Below are positions 48,240 to 60,600 of a stretch of DNA of 64,000 nucleotides, piece after piece; within the stretch, counting starts at the first letter, position 1; every line of letters starts with the position of its first letter. Below the pieces are notes generated by a model. That model ran no database searches. It was not told the origin of the DNA and worked only from the letters and a program-made list of their open reading frames with translations. A program made the translations under genes and the position numbers. This stretch comes from Medicago truncatula (Eukaryota; Streptophyta; Magnoliopsida; Fabales; Fabaceae). Location: positions 52,244,091 through 52,308,090 of the forward strand of contig NC_053044.1 of the NCBI RefSeq assembly GCF_003473485.1, given 5' to 3'.

Positions 48240-49530
48240 TTTGTAGACATGTCACATGTTCTCTTTATATTGATAACTCGGTTCAATGCCGATGCATAGC
48301 TAGCTAGCTACCAAAGAATATCTTGTTAGTGTGGACTCTAAGGTAGATAATGGTTAGTTGGCTACAAATTATAAATGTTAGGAGGCAGCAGGGAACCTGT
48401 ACTGAGGGTTTTGTCAGTAGTCAGAAGATAATAGTACATGTTTTAAACCACAAGTAGCAGAAATACTGGATATGCTGAAAATTATATTCTTAATTTCAAC
48501 AGTCCTGTATATTTTGTTTGAAATAATTGCAGTCTATCGAAGAAAGTCTAGCAACAGCTGCTTTGGCATGATTATGAGGTGGACTATAGCCCAAAATTTT
48601 AACTTGCGCGGATAAGGGTTGTTCGGTGATTTGTTTTCTGCATATAAGAACAATTAGCTAGTAGAACCTCTACTCATGGAACTCTATTGACGATTGAGGG
48701 GAAGGAGTTGTATTTTAACGTTTCATATTTGTGTTTTGGTTTCCTCTAGTTTGAGAACTTATCACTGCTTTTAAGTATCAGACTATTTCAAGTTCTCCAT
48801 TTAAAAGCGATAAGATAAACAGTCATGAATAAAAGGCCAAGAGGAAACATCAGGCTAAGCAAGGGTGCATGGCCTAGTTTGGATGAGTTTCTAGCTTTTA
48901 GGAGTTTTCCAATTTCCAATTGAGACAACTATTTGATTCTTAGTTAACAAAAGTACCTTTAAATGATATTAATTAAATGCCTTTTAAATTAATTATATGT
49001 TAAATGTTTTTGTTTAGTATTTTTCGACTTTGTGTCCAATTATGAAAGACTTTTCATAATTGGGTCAATAAGTGGTAAACTTGAAATATATTATTTGATG
49101 GGTTTAGCTTCTGTTTTAGGCTCTAACTAGTTGCGTCTATAATATTAATTACTATATGATCTGTTTCGACTCTGTTTAGTCATGGAATTCATCCCCTGAA
49201 ACATATGAGATGAAAGTATATTTTTAATCTGAGAGGATACCGGATGGAGGGAGTCTATGACCATCTTTTGAATAAGAAAAATACATTAGATACACTTTTA
49301 TGAATTGTGGAGGCTACTAGGAACTTAGAATAAAGGGTTGCCACTAATTTTGTGCTTTCTGACAACAGAGAGATTCAGCTAAGTCATTGCAATGACACGG
49401 TTCTTAGCTTATGATTCAGTTAATACTTAATAGAAGCATAAGGCATATAAAAGTTTGTAAACTTGGTTTCTTTTTTTCCAAGGATTCACTTATCTAGTAG
49501 TTCATCAATAGAAACACAGAGGAGCCAGTT
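48240..49530. other. spacer between the two SAUR copies
   Basis: No gene is seen. A GGATGGAGGGAGTCTATG phrase near 49240 recalls a Stowaway-type MITE end without a partner. Confidence 0.4.
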
Positions 49531-49736
49531 GAGTTGTTGAAACACTGTGTCATTACGATTAGACAGAAATTATGGAGAGGAAAATAACTTGTTACGTAGT
49601 ATGTCATTCAGATGGACATGTTTCACCCATTCCCGATAAAGGGAAAAGGAAAATATTTACAAGTGTAAAATAATAAAATATGCCTGTTGTAGAAAATATC
49701 ACTACTAATCTATGTCAGTATCTTCCAGTTTTAGAT

Positions 49737-50013
49737 TTATAGCCCATTGAAGCTAACAGTAATGTGCAAGAAAACATCTTCTGTGCAAGGAATTGTGAGG
49801 CCACCCATTGGATGATCATATCCAAATTCTTTCTCCACTTACTCAACAAGTCTTGAAATGAGGCTTGGTTCAAGTATGGCATGGGGATTACAAATCGCTT
49901 CATCTCCTCTCCGACGTACAATGCAAGATATCCCTTTGGCACATCTGCTACTTTTGATGATGTTTACTGCTAAATGAAACCCGTCTAATGGCTACCAGTG
50001 AACGGAAGCCCAT
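49737..50013 (-). pseudogene. SAUR pseudogene, copy B
   Basis: It starts ATG at 50013 ([20 protein letters not shown]), runs into a stop, and continues in another frame as [20 protein letters not shown] with [15 protein letters not shown]. It changes frame again to [20 protein letters not shown] and DVFLHIT. The protein order and length are those of a complete SAUR (about 90 residues), so decay is by point changes and small indels (about three breaks). The flanks match copy A for several hundred bp on both sides. Confidence 0.88.
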
Positions 50014-50462
50014 TTCAAAGGTTTCAAAGAACAAGATAAAGCTCATTCCAAAGGTTTCAAAGAACAAGATAAAGCTCTCAAATGTGTCTAAGTTTTGATG
50101 CTTGAGTTAAGTAAGCTGGATAACTTTTGATGGCTGTGAAGGAGGATACTGTATTTATAGACTTAAAAGTTTCTTGAAATCTATTTTTGTTGAGAAATGG
50201 TTGTTAATTGATGGGGGTCCTTGAGATGAGAGATCACGTGGTATTGTCGTTGGATGTCTCTCTTTCATAGATCAGTAAGCACCTTCTGAACGTAAGTCCA
50301 GTAGATTACTCACTTGGAAGTCAAATAAGGTGGAAAGGTTAAAATTAATGTTGTCTACTCATGTATATGTAGAGTGTAGACAAGCATTAAGAATATAAGA
50401 ATAATTGTTAGCAGATATTGTATTGATGGATCTCAGTTAAGCATGGAGTGTCTTATTATGTA

Positions 50463-50594
50463 ATAATGTTTAAGCAACGATTTCACATGATAATGTTAGC
50501 CTTGAAATAGATTGAATGTAAAATCATTTCTATTTAGATACATTCACGTAAAATTAATTTTTATGAATTAATGTATGGATATTTTATGAATTAT
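50463..50594. repeat. direct repeat, left copy, next to a foldback MITE
   Basis: TAATGTTTAAGCAACGATTT up to CTATTTAGATACATTCACG and the following TTTTTATGAATTAAT recurs at 51176-51350. The left copy lacks about 54 bp (GTTCAACGTGAAACCG to AAAAATTGAC) that the right copy has. Confidence 0.82.
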
Positions 50595-51175
50595 ACTCAC
50601 CTCCATTCAAAGATACTTGAATTACACTCCTCTCTCCTCTTATGTTAAATTATACACTCTCCTCCCCTCTTATTCAAAACATATTAGAAAATATTTCACT
50701 CCCCTCTCTTGAGAGAAGCTTGAATTACATTCCCCTCTCCTCTTAAGCTAAAATCTACGCTTTAGTCCCTCAATAATTTTAAAAGTGAAAAAATAAAATT
50801 ATAATATGTGAAAAATTACTAAAGTCGATTAAGTATGGTTATTTAAAAGTAAATTTTATACTCTAAATTATAAAATTAATAACAAAAGATTTAAATTTAA
50901 TTGTCATTGACATTTAGATTATAAAAAAACGAATTTATATTTTTTAAATTTTGATTCAAAATTAATATATACTATAAAAATATTTATTTATGTTAAAATA
51001 GATTAAAGTGTAGTCCATATTTAATTATTAAGGGAGAGGGATGTAATTCAAGCATCTTATAGGGGAGGGGAATATAAATTTTACTTTTTAAGGGATGGTA
51101 GTGTATATTTTAACATAAAAGGGAGGGGAGTGTAATTCAATCATCTTTAAGGGGAGGGGAGTGTAATTTACTCTA
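50595..51175. mobile_element. foldback MITE with G/C-clustered inverted arms
   Basis: The left arm (AATTACACTCCTCTCTCCTC and relatives, 50600-50760) is the inverse of the right arm (GGGGAGGGGAGTGTAATT, 51000-51175). Each arm has three to four imperfect internal repeats of a TACACTCCCCTCCC-type unit. The middle is AT-rich and non-coding. The exact ends and target duplication are unresolved. Confidence 0.7.
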
Positions 51176-51350
51176 ATGTTTAAGCAACGATTTCACAGGA
51201 TAATGTTATCCTTGGTTCAACGTGAAACCGAAAAGCTTAGTGTGTTTGGTTTAGCATTAAAAATTGACTTTGAAATAGATTGAATATAAATCATTTCTAT
51301 TTAGATACATTCACGTAAAATTAATTTTTATGAATTAATATATGAATATT
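51176..51350. repeat. direct repeat, right copy
   Basis: Matches 50463-50594 with an extra internal segment of about 54 bp that includes GTGTGTTTGGTTTAGCATT. Confidence 0.82.
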
Positions 51351-52713
51351 TTAGATATTAATTGTTCTTAGTTTTTTTTTTTTTTTTGTCTGGATGAATC
51401 TACAAATACCGTCTAAAACTCACAATTGTGAGATCTCGAGTTCAAACTCAGGCGAAGGAGTCCAGTCTAGCATTATTGATATTGTCAATTGAGTTAGGTC
51501 TATAAAATGAATTTTTAGTATGTAATTTACCAAAATGAGTTTTAACATTTAAAAAATTACAAAAAGTTACAATTGATCCAACATCAACGTTAATTTACAA
51601 ATAATCGCTTCAACTTAGAATTGATTCTGAAATTAAAATTGTTTCTCATTATAGAAACCAAACATCATGAAAATCATGTCAAAACATGTTTGACCATTGT
51701 AAACTCAAGTTGTAGAGTTTCATAGCTGAACCAAGCTTTAAAAAAAATGGACGTTCTACAATGTCTCTTTATAAATTAGACAAGTTTTAAAAATTAGACA
51801 AGTTTGCATGTCTCTTTATAAATTTTACGGTACATTTTTCATAGCTATTTTTTTAAGGTGGATCATTTTGATAGGTGTTCTACCATGGGCTATAAACTTT
51901 TAACACTGGATTTCCTTGTCCTAAAATAATATAATAGATCATCATATCAGAGTTCAAGGGTAGTGACAGTTGAAAAGGAAAAGGAGAAAGTGAGATGATC
52001 TTGTGTATTAGTTGAATCTATGAACTCATTACATTAAACTTGATCAACTTGTGGTGTCTACCAAATAGACAAATAATTTATAATTATGAAGAACTGAGTT
52101 TTGTTTTTGTTGAATTGCAGTCAGCAAAGTTATTATCAAGGACAGAGATTAACTAACAATCTGGCCTTTTTTTAAGGGAAAGAAACCGACTGGTCAAGAA
52201 ACATACGAACAACAATACAAATATAAAGATTAACTAATAACACAGATACTCTACCTAAATTATGAACAACTGTATCTTTTTGCAAATGAATAAAAATACC
52301 ATTTAGCCAACATTTTAGATAAAAAGTACCGCCACTGCCAATATGCTACCATTTAAGATTACTTGTGCAGGGGAACCAGAAGATAATATGATGATCTATT
52401 TATTTGACCGCCACCACCACAGGTAATCCTCACTGCACAACTGGAAGTAGCAGAGTGCAATGGGTTATTTCAGCACAAGTGATGACAAGGATTGATGAAG
52501 ACCAAAAAAAGGAACCTAAAGATGTAGTAAAACTGATTCAAACGGATTGAGGTGAAGATAAAGAAAAGCCCAATGAAAACAGCTCCAAATGGATTATGTA
52601 CCAGGCCTGCTCGGGGATCTGCCTTTACAATTTACTTTCATGCCACCCTTTTGAGACCAGAAACTTACACAAAAAATGGTTACATATACACTGGCATGCG
52701 ATAATAGTAAATA
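51351..52713. other. intergenic stretch downstream of PGR3
   Basis: A T-run at about 51371-51386 followed by a segment containing GAGTTCAAACTC looks retroposon-like, but it is not a clear SINE. It includes the expected 3' UTR of the PPR gene. No other gene is seen. Confidence 0.4.
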
Positions 52714-55700
52714 TCAACACTTATTAGGCAGTTGTGCAAATGTTTCCGTGTTGGGGCTACAACCGACAACCATCATCTTTTTGAAGACAGAGAAGGCTTG
52801 ATCTTTATTGCCTGACAAACTATGACCACGAATGAGAGCATTATAAGTGAAAACACTCGGTTCAAGACCCACAAGTTGTAGTTCCTCATACATCTTTACA
52901 GCGACGTCTACCTTTCCAGCAATTCCAAGATGTAAAATCAATGCATTGTAAGTATAAAGATCAGGAGAAATTCCTCTATTCTTCATTTCACTAAAGAGAG
53001 AAAGAGCTTCATCCAATCTACGTGATTTTCCAAGCCCGTTGATAATAAAATTGTACGAAACCGTATCAGGATCAAGCCCAGTCAACTTTAGTTCCTCAAA
53101 ATACTGAACAGCTTCATCAATTCTACCAGTTATGCACAGACATTCTACAAGAATGGTGTAAGATTTCAAATCTGGCCTGATTCCTTCTTTAACCATCTTT
53201 TTGAACAATTCACAAGCAAAATCAATTTCACCCGATTTCCCAAATCCGTTGATAAGAATATTGTAAATAACACTGTTGGGCCCGCATCCATAATCTAACA
53301 TCTCCTCGAAAATTTTCATTGCTTGCTCGGATCTTCCAGCTTTTAAAAGACCATCTATAAGAGGACCATATGTACAAGGAGTGGGAGAGAAATCACCACT
53401 CATGAGTTCATAATATAAATCCAAAGCTTTATTCAAATTATTAGATTTCACAAGCGCGGAGATGATAATGTTATGGGTTATAGCATTTGGCTCGCATCCT
53501 CTAGAACGCATCTCACTGTACAGATCATAAAGTTTATTGATCCTCTTGGATTTACCGTGAGCATCAAGCAACAAATTGTAAGTAAAATTGTTAGGATGAG
53601 TACCTGCGCTCTTCATATCCTCAAAAAGTTCTAGAGCCTTTTCAGTGAAATTAGATCCAAGAAGTCCATCCATCAGGCAATTGTATGATTCTAGGGTTGG
53701 GTGAATTCCCAAGTTTTTGGTGAATTTGTCAAATACATTTTGAGCATCGAGGGCTTTTTTCCGCTTACACAGGACTTTAATTAGAGGTAACATTACATGA
53801 TCATCTTGGCAAACAGAATTGCATACCAATATTTCAGCAAATGAAATGGCTTCTTCAATTTCTGCTTCGGTTAAAATACATTCCATTAGTTCACCCCAGA
53901 ATTGTGAATTTGTCTGTAAACATGCCTGGTGTACAAATTCCATTACAACCTTGATTGCATCCTCAACCCTTCCATGCCTTACAACACCGGGAATGAGTGT
54001 GCACAAAGTTACATAATCAGGTGAAAGAAATTTCTTCATCTGATGGAAAAACCAGAACGCGTAATCAATTCTTCCTTCTCTTATCAAACCATAGATGATA
54101 GTGTTGTATGTCAGAACATCAGGATTACAGTTCATCATTGTCATTCTACAAAACATCTTCAAAGCCAAATCAACTGCATCATTCTTGGAAAGACAATCGA
54201 GGAGCGAGTTAAAAGTTATTGTATTTGGAGGGCATCCAGACTCTGTCATACTCCCAAATAATTCAAGGGCCTTCAGGATTTTTCCCTCTTTCCCAAGACC
54301 AGTAAGTAAAATGTTGTATGTCACAACCGTAGGAGCTAGCTTCAAATTCTTCAGTCTCCCAAACATCTTCCACGCCGCATCAACTCGGCCAGCTTTGTAA
54401 AGTGTGTTGATTAAAGAATTGATTATCATTACATCTGGTTCACACCCCTTGCTTATCATCTCTGACAAAAGTTGTGTGGCTTTGTCAATTTGCCCCGCTT
54501 TGCTATAGCACTTCATCAACATGTTATAGGTTACTGAATCCGGCGAAAGGCCACACTTGTGAAGATCATTGAATATATCTTCAGCTTCACTGATCCTACC
54601 CGTCTCTGCAAGAGTATATAAAGACGCATTACACGCTGCTATGCTGGGCATAATTCCTCTCTTTTTCATTGTTTCAAAGGTGTCAATAGCTTTTGCAGGA
54701 TCACCAGATTTTCCATAATAATCAATGAAAAGAACATAAGAAAAAGCGGTTGGTTTAACGCCCAAAGATTCCATATTTTCAAGAAGTTCTAATGCCTCAT
54801 CCAATCTTCTTGCCTTCAAAAGTCCACAGATCATTGTGTTATAAGTATGAAGATTTGGAAAAATTCCTTTTGTTGTCATCACATCTAACATATCAAACGC
54901 CCGATCAACATCCCCGGATTTGCATAAAGCCTCGATAAGTATAGTGTAGGTAACCACGTCGGGAGCATAACCATCTACCTCCATCTCATTCCAGAATCTT
55001 TTCACGGTTTCCAAGTCCCCAACTTTACCAAACTTGTCCATCAATGTAATGTATGTTACACGATCCGGACTGTGACTGCTAGCTCTCATCTTTACATATA
55101 ATTCCTTGGCCTTGTCAAGTTTTCCTGCAGCACAAAGAGCATCGATCAGAACCGTATAAGTGATAACATCAGGCCCGCATCCTTCATCGTCCATTTCCTT
55201 GAAAATCCCCCATGCATCGTCAATTCTCCTCGCCCTCCCAAGCGCTCTAATACATATTGTATACGTGTAAATATTCGGCCTCAAACCAATACTCTTCATT
55301 TCTTCCAATAAATTCATAATCTTCCTGGTGTCCCCTCTCCTCCCTAATGCAACCATTAACGCCGAGTATGTCTTCATGCTAGGCTTCATCCCTTCTGAGA
55401 TCATTCTTTTGTAAACCTTCAAAGCCTCGTTACAAAAACCAGGTAACAGTAAATGAATCAACCCATTATATGAATATGCATTCAAAATAAACCCAACTTC
55501 CGTCATCTTTCTAAGCGCAAAAGGCGCTCTTCCAATCCCGCCTTTAATCGAAAGAGCCTTGAAAATAGTCATGTATGTAGTCAAATTCCTGTAAATAACT
55601 TTCTTTTGCATCAAATCAAACACAAAAACCATATCCTCAATTCTCCTTTGTTCTCTCAAAATCTCTAGCATGTAATTGCATGCATCAGTGGTATGCACAA

Positions 55701-56199
55701 AATTAGTCAACTGAGAAACTATCTTAAAGTATGAAAAAGCAGAATTTGGATCTGAAATAGACTTCAAAATGGTCATAACTTCTTCTTCAGACACGCTAGT
55801 TTTGTTCTTCTTTCTCTTGCCATTATTTACAACAACCAAATCATTGTCATGGTTACATCTAGTTATAGTCCTAAATGCACGATGACCCACACGTGTTGTT
55901 CCATGTTTCTTCAAATTTAACAACGACCCATTTGATAAAGTTTTGATTTTGACAAAATTGGTGGTTGGTCCTCCATGATTGGTGAGAACATAGAAATTAG
56001 TATCAGTCAAAGTATAGCAGAATGACATACCGTTGTTACAACATGTGGTTGTTGAGGAGCAGAGAAGCAAGACTGTCATAGAAGAGCAACAATTATGAGA
56101 GTGTTTGTGGATTAACCTGTCTCCCAGAATTTTGAAGTTTCTGCTTTGGATATTTTTTGATACCGCTCTGAGTGCTTGAAGTGCCACCAATACTATCAC
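52714..56199 (-). CDS. PGR3: P-class pentatricopeptide repeat protein, PGR3-like, single exon
   Basis: An open frame of 1161 residues without introns. About 27 tandem PPR motifs of 35 residues fill roughly residues 175-1150, in the pattern [20 protein letters not shown] repeated with variation. There is no E or DYW extension, so it is P-class. The Met at residue 41 (56079, [15 protein letters not shown]) begins a Ser/Thr-rich stretch typical of a chloroplast transit peptide and would give 1121 residues, near the 1112 I recall for Arabidopsis PGR3 (At4g31850). I think 56079 is the more likely start. PGR3 binds chloroplast petL and ndh RNAs, stabilising petL transcripts and aiding translation for cytochrome b6f and NDH. 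In Arabidopsis the PP2C gene is the next gene to PGR3, as it is here apart from U6 and SAUR. Confidence 0.93.
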   Translation of the reverse strand: MIVLVALQALRAVSKNIQSRNFKILGDRLIHKHSHNCCSSMTVLLLCSSTTTCCNNGMSFCYTLTDTNFYVLTNHGGPTTNFVKIKTLSNGSLLNLKKHGTTRVGHRAFRTITRCNHDNDLVVVNNGKRKKNKTSVSEEEVMTILKSISDPNSAFSYFKIVSQLTNFVHTTDACNYMLEILREQRRIEDMVFVFDLMQKKVIYRNLTTYMTIFKALSIKGGIGRAPFALRKMTEVGFILNAYSYNGLIHLLLPGFCNEALKVYKRMISEGMKPSMKTYSALMVALGRRGDTRKIMNLLEEMKSIGLRPNIYTYTICIRALGRARRIDDAWGIFKEMDDEGCGPDVITYTVLIDALCAAGKLDKAKELYVKMRASSHSPDRVTYITLMDKFGKVGDLETVKRFWNEMEVDGYAPDVVTYTILIEALCKSGDVDRAFDMLDVMTTKGIFPNLHTYNTMICGLLKARRLDEALELLENMESLGVKPTAFSYVLFIDYYGKSGDPAKAIDTFETMKKRGIMPSIAACNASLYTLAETGRISEAEDIFNDLHKCGLSPDSVTYNMLMKCYSKAGQIDKATQLLSEMISKGCEPDVMIINSLINTLYKAGRVDAAWKMFGRLKNLKLAPTVVTYNILLTGLGKEGKILKALELFGSMTESGCPPNTITFNSLLDCLSKNDAVDLALKMFCRMTMMNCNPDVLTYNTIIYGLIREGRIDYAFWFFHQMKKFLSPDYVTLCTLIPGVVRHGRVEDAIKVVMEFVHQACLQTNSQFWGELMECILTEAEIEEAISFAEILVCNSVCQDDHVMLPLIKVLCKRKKALDAQNVFDKFTKNLGIHPTLESYNCLMDGLLGSNFTEKALELFEDMKSAGTHPNNFTYNLLLDAHGKSKRINKLYDLYSEMRSRGCEPNAITHNIIISALVKSNNLNKALDLYYELMSGDFSPTPCTYGPLIDGLLKAGRSEQAMKIFEEMLDYGCGPNSVIYNILINGFGKSGEIDFACELFKKMVKEGIRPDLKSYTILVECLCITGRIDEAVQYFEELKLTGLDPDTVSYNFIINGLGKSRRLDEALSLFSEMKNRGISPDLYTYNALILHLGIAGKVDVAVKMYEELQLVGLEPSVFTYNALIRGHSLSGNKDQAFSVFKKMMVVGCSPNTETFAQLPNKC

Positions 56200-57050
56200 A
56201 TTATCACTTAACTTCTTATTATTTTTTTTTTTCTTCTTTCTATTTTACTATTTTGATTAAATCTTTTTTGAGGGATAAAATTAGGAATTACTTTTTCATT
56301 ATCAAACAAAAATTAGGTCTCACTCACCACCAAAAGAATAAAAATCAGGTCTTCTAAAAAAAATTATGTTTTTTAATAACAATTTCTTTTAGGGTTAACC
56401 TTTCAATTTATATAGAAATGAGCTCAGGTTATCCGAAGTTCGATCATGATGTAAGTATAGTCTCACAATGAATTGTCACTCATTAAAAATTAAGATAAAA
56501 ACAAAATTAAAAAAACAAAATTAAAAAAATACATTAAAAATCAAACTATTCTCCTATATATGTTGTGGTCGATGTTGATTGTATCCTTTAACTTGACTTA
56601 GTATAGATTGTTCTGAGTTTACAAGAAAGAAGATTAGTTGTGGATCCATCACAAATGTTCTTAGAGTGTGTTTGGTTTTCCGTTTGCAACATACAAAAGC
56701 ATGTTTGCACGTTTTCCGATGCATTTTTGCCGTGATTTTCACAAGCTTCAAATACTAACTTCCTCGCTAACGTGGTTTTTTGCCGTGATTTCCATTCAAA
56801 CTCTGTTTTTCAAACGCTGTACCAAACAGACACTTAAGAATTGCAACATTTTTTAGTTTTGGATAAGAAACAAAACTTTGGTTGGATCCTTGAGTGGAAG
56901 GGTGTTTGTTGTGTGCGATATTCAGTAGGTTGTTTGGTTTGGTGGATAATAAAAATAAATTTTAAATAATAGGCTCATATTTATATCGACCATTCTAATT
57001 TAATTCTTTTTCATTCACATTGTTAAATAAATCCAACTTAATTAAAGGAT
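56200..57050. other. upstream region of PGR3 and flank
   Basis: It is AT-rich and should contain the PGR3 promoter (minus strand). The only structured feature is the MITE at 56664-56833. Confidence 0.45.
56664..56833. mobile_element. PIF/Harbinger-like MITE
   Basis: GAGTGTGTTTGG at the left and CCAAACAGACAC at the right, with TTA on both outer sides (56661-56663 and 56834-56836). Its ends resemble those of the intronic MITEs at 25771 and 41890. Confidence 0.7.
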
Positions 57051-57059
57051 TCAGTTTAT

Positions 57060-57720
57060 GTTGATGTGGAAGGGGTTTCGATCAAAGGTTCGTCTTTGGT
57101 GGAGAGATATTTGTTTTGTTCGGGGTGGATAAGGTCAAACTATTGTTAAATAGTTTGTTGAAAACTGACAAATTTGGTTGGATACTGGGTGGAAAGGGGT
57201 CTGTTGTGTGAGATACTGGGTGGAGTTGGCGTAGGGGTTCGTTTCATTGGAAAATGGGTTTGGTGGAGGAGTGTTTTCCTTCGCTGGATCGTTTGAATTT
57301 ACTAATAGGTGAGGAGGATAAATAGATGTGGTGTTCAACTTTAAATGATATTTACTTCTTTGAAAATGTGTACGATATTCTAACACGCGTTGAGTTGAGG
57401 ATGTTTCTCTATTTCATGAGATTGTGTACATTAAACATGTAGCTCTGAAATTTTTTATGCATGCTTGGAAGATGATGCATAATAGATCGTCTACAAAAAA
57501 TAATTATGTTAAACGTGACTTGTTGTTAAATGAACATCACAAATGCACTGATGGGTGTGGGGGAGGAGGAGAATATGCCAGTGATCTCTTTTTTTAATGC
57601 CTCGTCTTTAGTGGAAGGGTGTTATTTCATGAATGGGTTTGTTTTTTTTTGTTCCCAAATAATCCATTGAGTCATGCGTCTAGTTTTTGTGGCTTTTACC
57701 ATTATAAAAAAAAAAAGAAT
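57060..57720 (+). pseudogene. decayed LINE segment with zinc-binding (zf-RVT) region
   Basis: The clearest stretch (about 57425-57600) reads VALKFFMHAWKMMHNRSSTK, then NNYVKRDLLLNEHHKCTDGCG. This is the W-h-h-L-h-R-L-x-T-x-x-N-L-x-x-R pattern of the reverse-transcriptase zinc-binding domain that lies between RT and RNase H in plant LINEs. Upstream frames recall the preceding region (SSLVERYLFC). Several stops and frameshifts are present. The limits are approximate. Confidence 0.6.
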
Positions 57721-59250
57721 GTGGTAAACTTGGTGTGAATTTAATACTCGATGCTTTGACAATAGTTTTTCACTGTCTTATTTGTTTGAACTAAAAATAC
57801 AAAAAGAAAGAAGAACAAACAAATGCATCATGTTTATAGTACCTAACCAGGTAACTTAACGCATGAACTACACACAAATTACTCAGGTCATGACAATTTC
57901 AACTAGTAATACCCAATGTTTTTGACATGCATGGGAACAGGGGCTTAAAAATAAAAAATGAACAGAGGCGTTGTCATGACTGGAAAGGGAGGAGCGAACA
58001 TCTTCTATGGGGCAGAAGTAGTAGATTGAGCGCAGGATCACGTTATCACATCCATTGTTGTTACATTGATTGATCAGTGCGTGACTACGGAATGAAAATT
58101 GCTTCTCAACAACAAAATTGTTCTCCCACACCTGAAAATGAACAAAATACCCTCAACCGCAGTTAAGAAAAAATAAACAGCCAACGATAGTTAACTGTGA
58201 TATTAAATGTTATTTTTAGGTGTGAGAGAACAATCTTTGACGTCTAAAGAGCAATCTTCTTACATAATAGCCATGAGGGCGTGCATTTTTTTGTCCAAAG
58301 CAATGATATTAGCCTTTCTATAATGTTGAAATGGTCACATTATGATGGTATGCTTGTAATAACAAGTTGGATAGGGTTTTGAATGTCAATTAACGCGATT
58401 ATTGAATTTGGAAGATGAATGTTGAACATTAATTGATATTTTGCAATCACTAATTGTTATGTCAATTACACTAGCAATAATTTTTCATGTCTATTGACTT
58501 TCGTCCCAAAGCCATTGCGAGCCGCCATTGTTGCTTATGTACTCATTGTCTACATGCAAACCTACACCCATACTCAAACACCATTATCAAAGGTTCATGA
58601 TCCTCCGCATTCTTATACCTCAAACAATGTTTTATTAAATTCAACAAAAACAAGAGAGAGTATGTTGATAATCGAGACTTTAATACTCATTTCTCTTTTT
58701 ATTCTATTTTATGAAACTGACATTGATTAAGTCACAATTTAAATTGTCAAAACGAAAAATATCACAAACTTCTACGAATTCTTTTTTGTGGTGGCCGGAG
58801 TTTGAACTCTACGTATTCTTTTTTGTGGTGGCCGGGGTTTGAACCCCGGACCTTGCATATATTATGCATTGTCATACCAACTGAGTTAAGCTCACAAGAA
58901 CCACAAACTTTTACGTATAGAAGCAATACAATCATTATTTAAGTTTTGAACAATTTTCAAATGTTGATGGATCATAAATAATACTCCTTTTAAACCCCAT
59001 TATTTTGATATTGCTTTCAAGTTTTATACAATCCAATCAATCTATTCCAAAAAAATATCAACATTTTAGGTTAAGTTTAGAATACTAAAAATAGTTATAA
59101 AAAAAAAAAAAAAAAAAAAGGGAATGAGAAAAATTACGGCATCTGAATTGATTTGAGAGTGTGTATTTAAAAGCCCTAGATTTTAGGTTCTTCTGCCTCC
59201 ACCGCAGTAACAGTGCTGAAGTTCGAGACTTTGTTTCATTCAACACAAAA
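57721..59250. other. intergenic stretch upstream of the C1D-like gene
   Basis: Besides a SINE (58777-58901) and an A-tract (about 59099-59119) no gene is supported. The TTTAAAAG near 59165 may serve as TATA-like element for the C1D gene. Confidence 0.45.
58777..58901 (-). mobile_element. tRNA-derived SINE with a duplicated 3' part
   Basis: It has the same structure as the SINE at 5267-5359: B-box GGGTTTGAACCCCGG (inverse) and A-box region CAACTGAGTTAAGC. The 3' segment TTCTTTTTTGTGGTGGCCGG occurs twice in tandem about 42 bp apart. CACAAACTTCTACG (58763-58776) and CACAAACTTTTACG (58902-58915) are target duplications with one difference. Confidence 0.8.
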
Positions 59251-60600
59251 ATGGTGAAAGGAAGTGAAAGTGAAAGCTGTGGAGGAGTACCCGAAGCGGT
59301 GATGGATTCAGTCAACACCACTCTCTCTAATCTTCGTGAATTCCGTTCACATTTTCAACAGTTTTTACCTCTTATGAACCCTCAAATTCTCTCCCAACTT
59401 CCACCTCTTGAACGTGCTCACTCTCTCTTTCTCCTCTCCAAGATCACTTCCACCCTCCTCACACGTAATCATCTTCATCATCATCTAATTTAATTATAAT
59501 TACAATTTTAATTTTTGTTAATTCCAACTTAATTTTCTTGTTCTATTGTGTTTTTTGATTTTATTTTTTTCAGTGAAATTGAGGTGTAGTGGAGTTCAAC
59601 CTGATGATAACCCTGTCAAATCAGAGCTTGTGAGTTATTTTTACTCTGCTAATTATGTTTTTGAACCTAACCCTTGTTGCTTACTCTGTTTCAATTTTTT
59701 GTATTTTCAGGATAGAGTAGAGTTATATCAAGACAAACTTGAACGCCTTCTAGATTTGAATAAGGGTATATTTTTTTATTTTTTTTTATGCTTTTCTTTT
59801 ATGAACAATGCGTCTTTGTTGAATGTTCAAGTTAAAATTATAAGATTCTTCAAAAAAAATAAATTAAAATTATAAGATGATGGATATTTGACACATATAA
59901 GTCATATATTATCCTGACACGTAGACACTGATGATAATTTAAGAAAACGAAAGTAATTGAATTTTAGCACATGCGTCGGTGTTGGGCCACTGACACATGT
60001 TAGACATTGGACACACCTTCAATATGAGGGGTTGCTGCTACTTAGTCTCCCCCTTTTTTATTAGCTTAGCCTTGTAGTATTCTATGGTTAAATTGATTGT
60101 CTTTTGGTGATTTTGGTTTTGTTTGTGAAGCTCCGTTGCGACCTTCTACTATGTTGAATTCTCAAGCAGCTACTCGCTTCATCGAACACTCTCTGCCTGA
60201 CCTCACTCCAGGTGGGTAGTTAACTTGGTTTATTACTTCTAGTGGTGATAAAAAAATCTATATGTCTTCCACTTTGATCACATCGCATGTATGTAAGGAA
60301 GTTGTTATTTCATATGCAGAGCAACTGCAGAAAATGAGGAACTTAAGTAGAGGGGAGGGAAAGAAGAGGAAACATCAGGAGCAGGCTGGTCAAAAGAGAA
60401 AGTATCAATCTTCTGAAAAGCCATCTATTTCTGTTCAAGCTGCTGCTCAGGAGTTTCTGGAGAAAGCACAGAGGGAACTTTTTGGTGGTAATAATGGCGG
60501 TATTAAGGGGCCACTTCAAATTGACAACATGTCAGAAAGCGACGACGATCAAATTGACAATTTTTCAGAAGACGACGGCGATAAACTACCTATGACCTGA
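59251..60600 (+). CDS. C1D/LRP1-type nuclear exosome cofactor (Sas10/Utp3/C1D family), five exons
   Basis: Exons 59251-59464, 59574-59629, 59711-59765, 60131-60211 and 60320-60600 join in frame to 228 residues. Residues about 15-110 form the helical Sas10/C1D domain: VMDSVNTTLSNLREFRSHFQ, LPPLERAHSLFLLSKITSTL, GVQPDDNPVKSEL and RVELYQDKLERLLD. Mid-protein, AATRFIEHSLPDLTP is conserved in the family. The C-terminal half is basic (GKKRKHQEQAGQKRK) and then acidic (SESDDDQIDNFSEDDGD). Yeast Rrp47/Lrp1 and human C1D bind Rrp6 and help the nuclear exosome trim 5.8S rRNA and snoRNAs. A similar nuclear role is likely here. The nearest Arabidopsis relative I recall (At5g25080) lies outside the block shared by the neighbours. 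Confidence 0.9.

Noticed and set aside
53819-54400. Antisense frames within the PPR gene
   Set aside because: They are shadows of the regular repeat codons of PGR3 and have no independent coding features.
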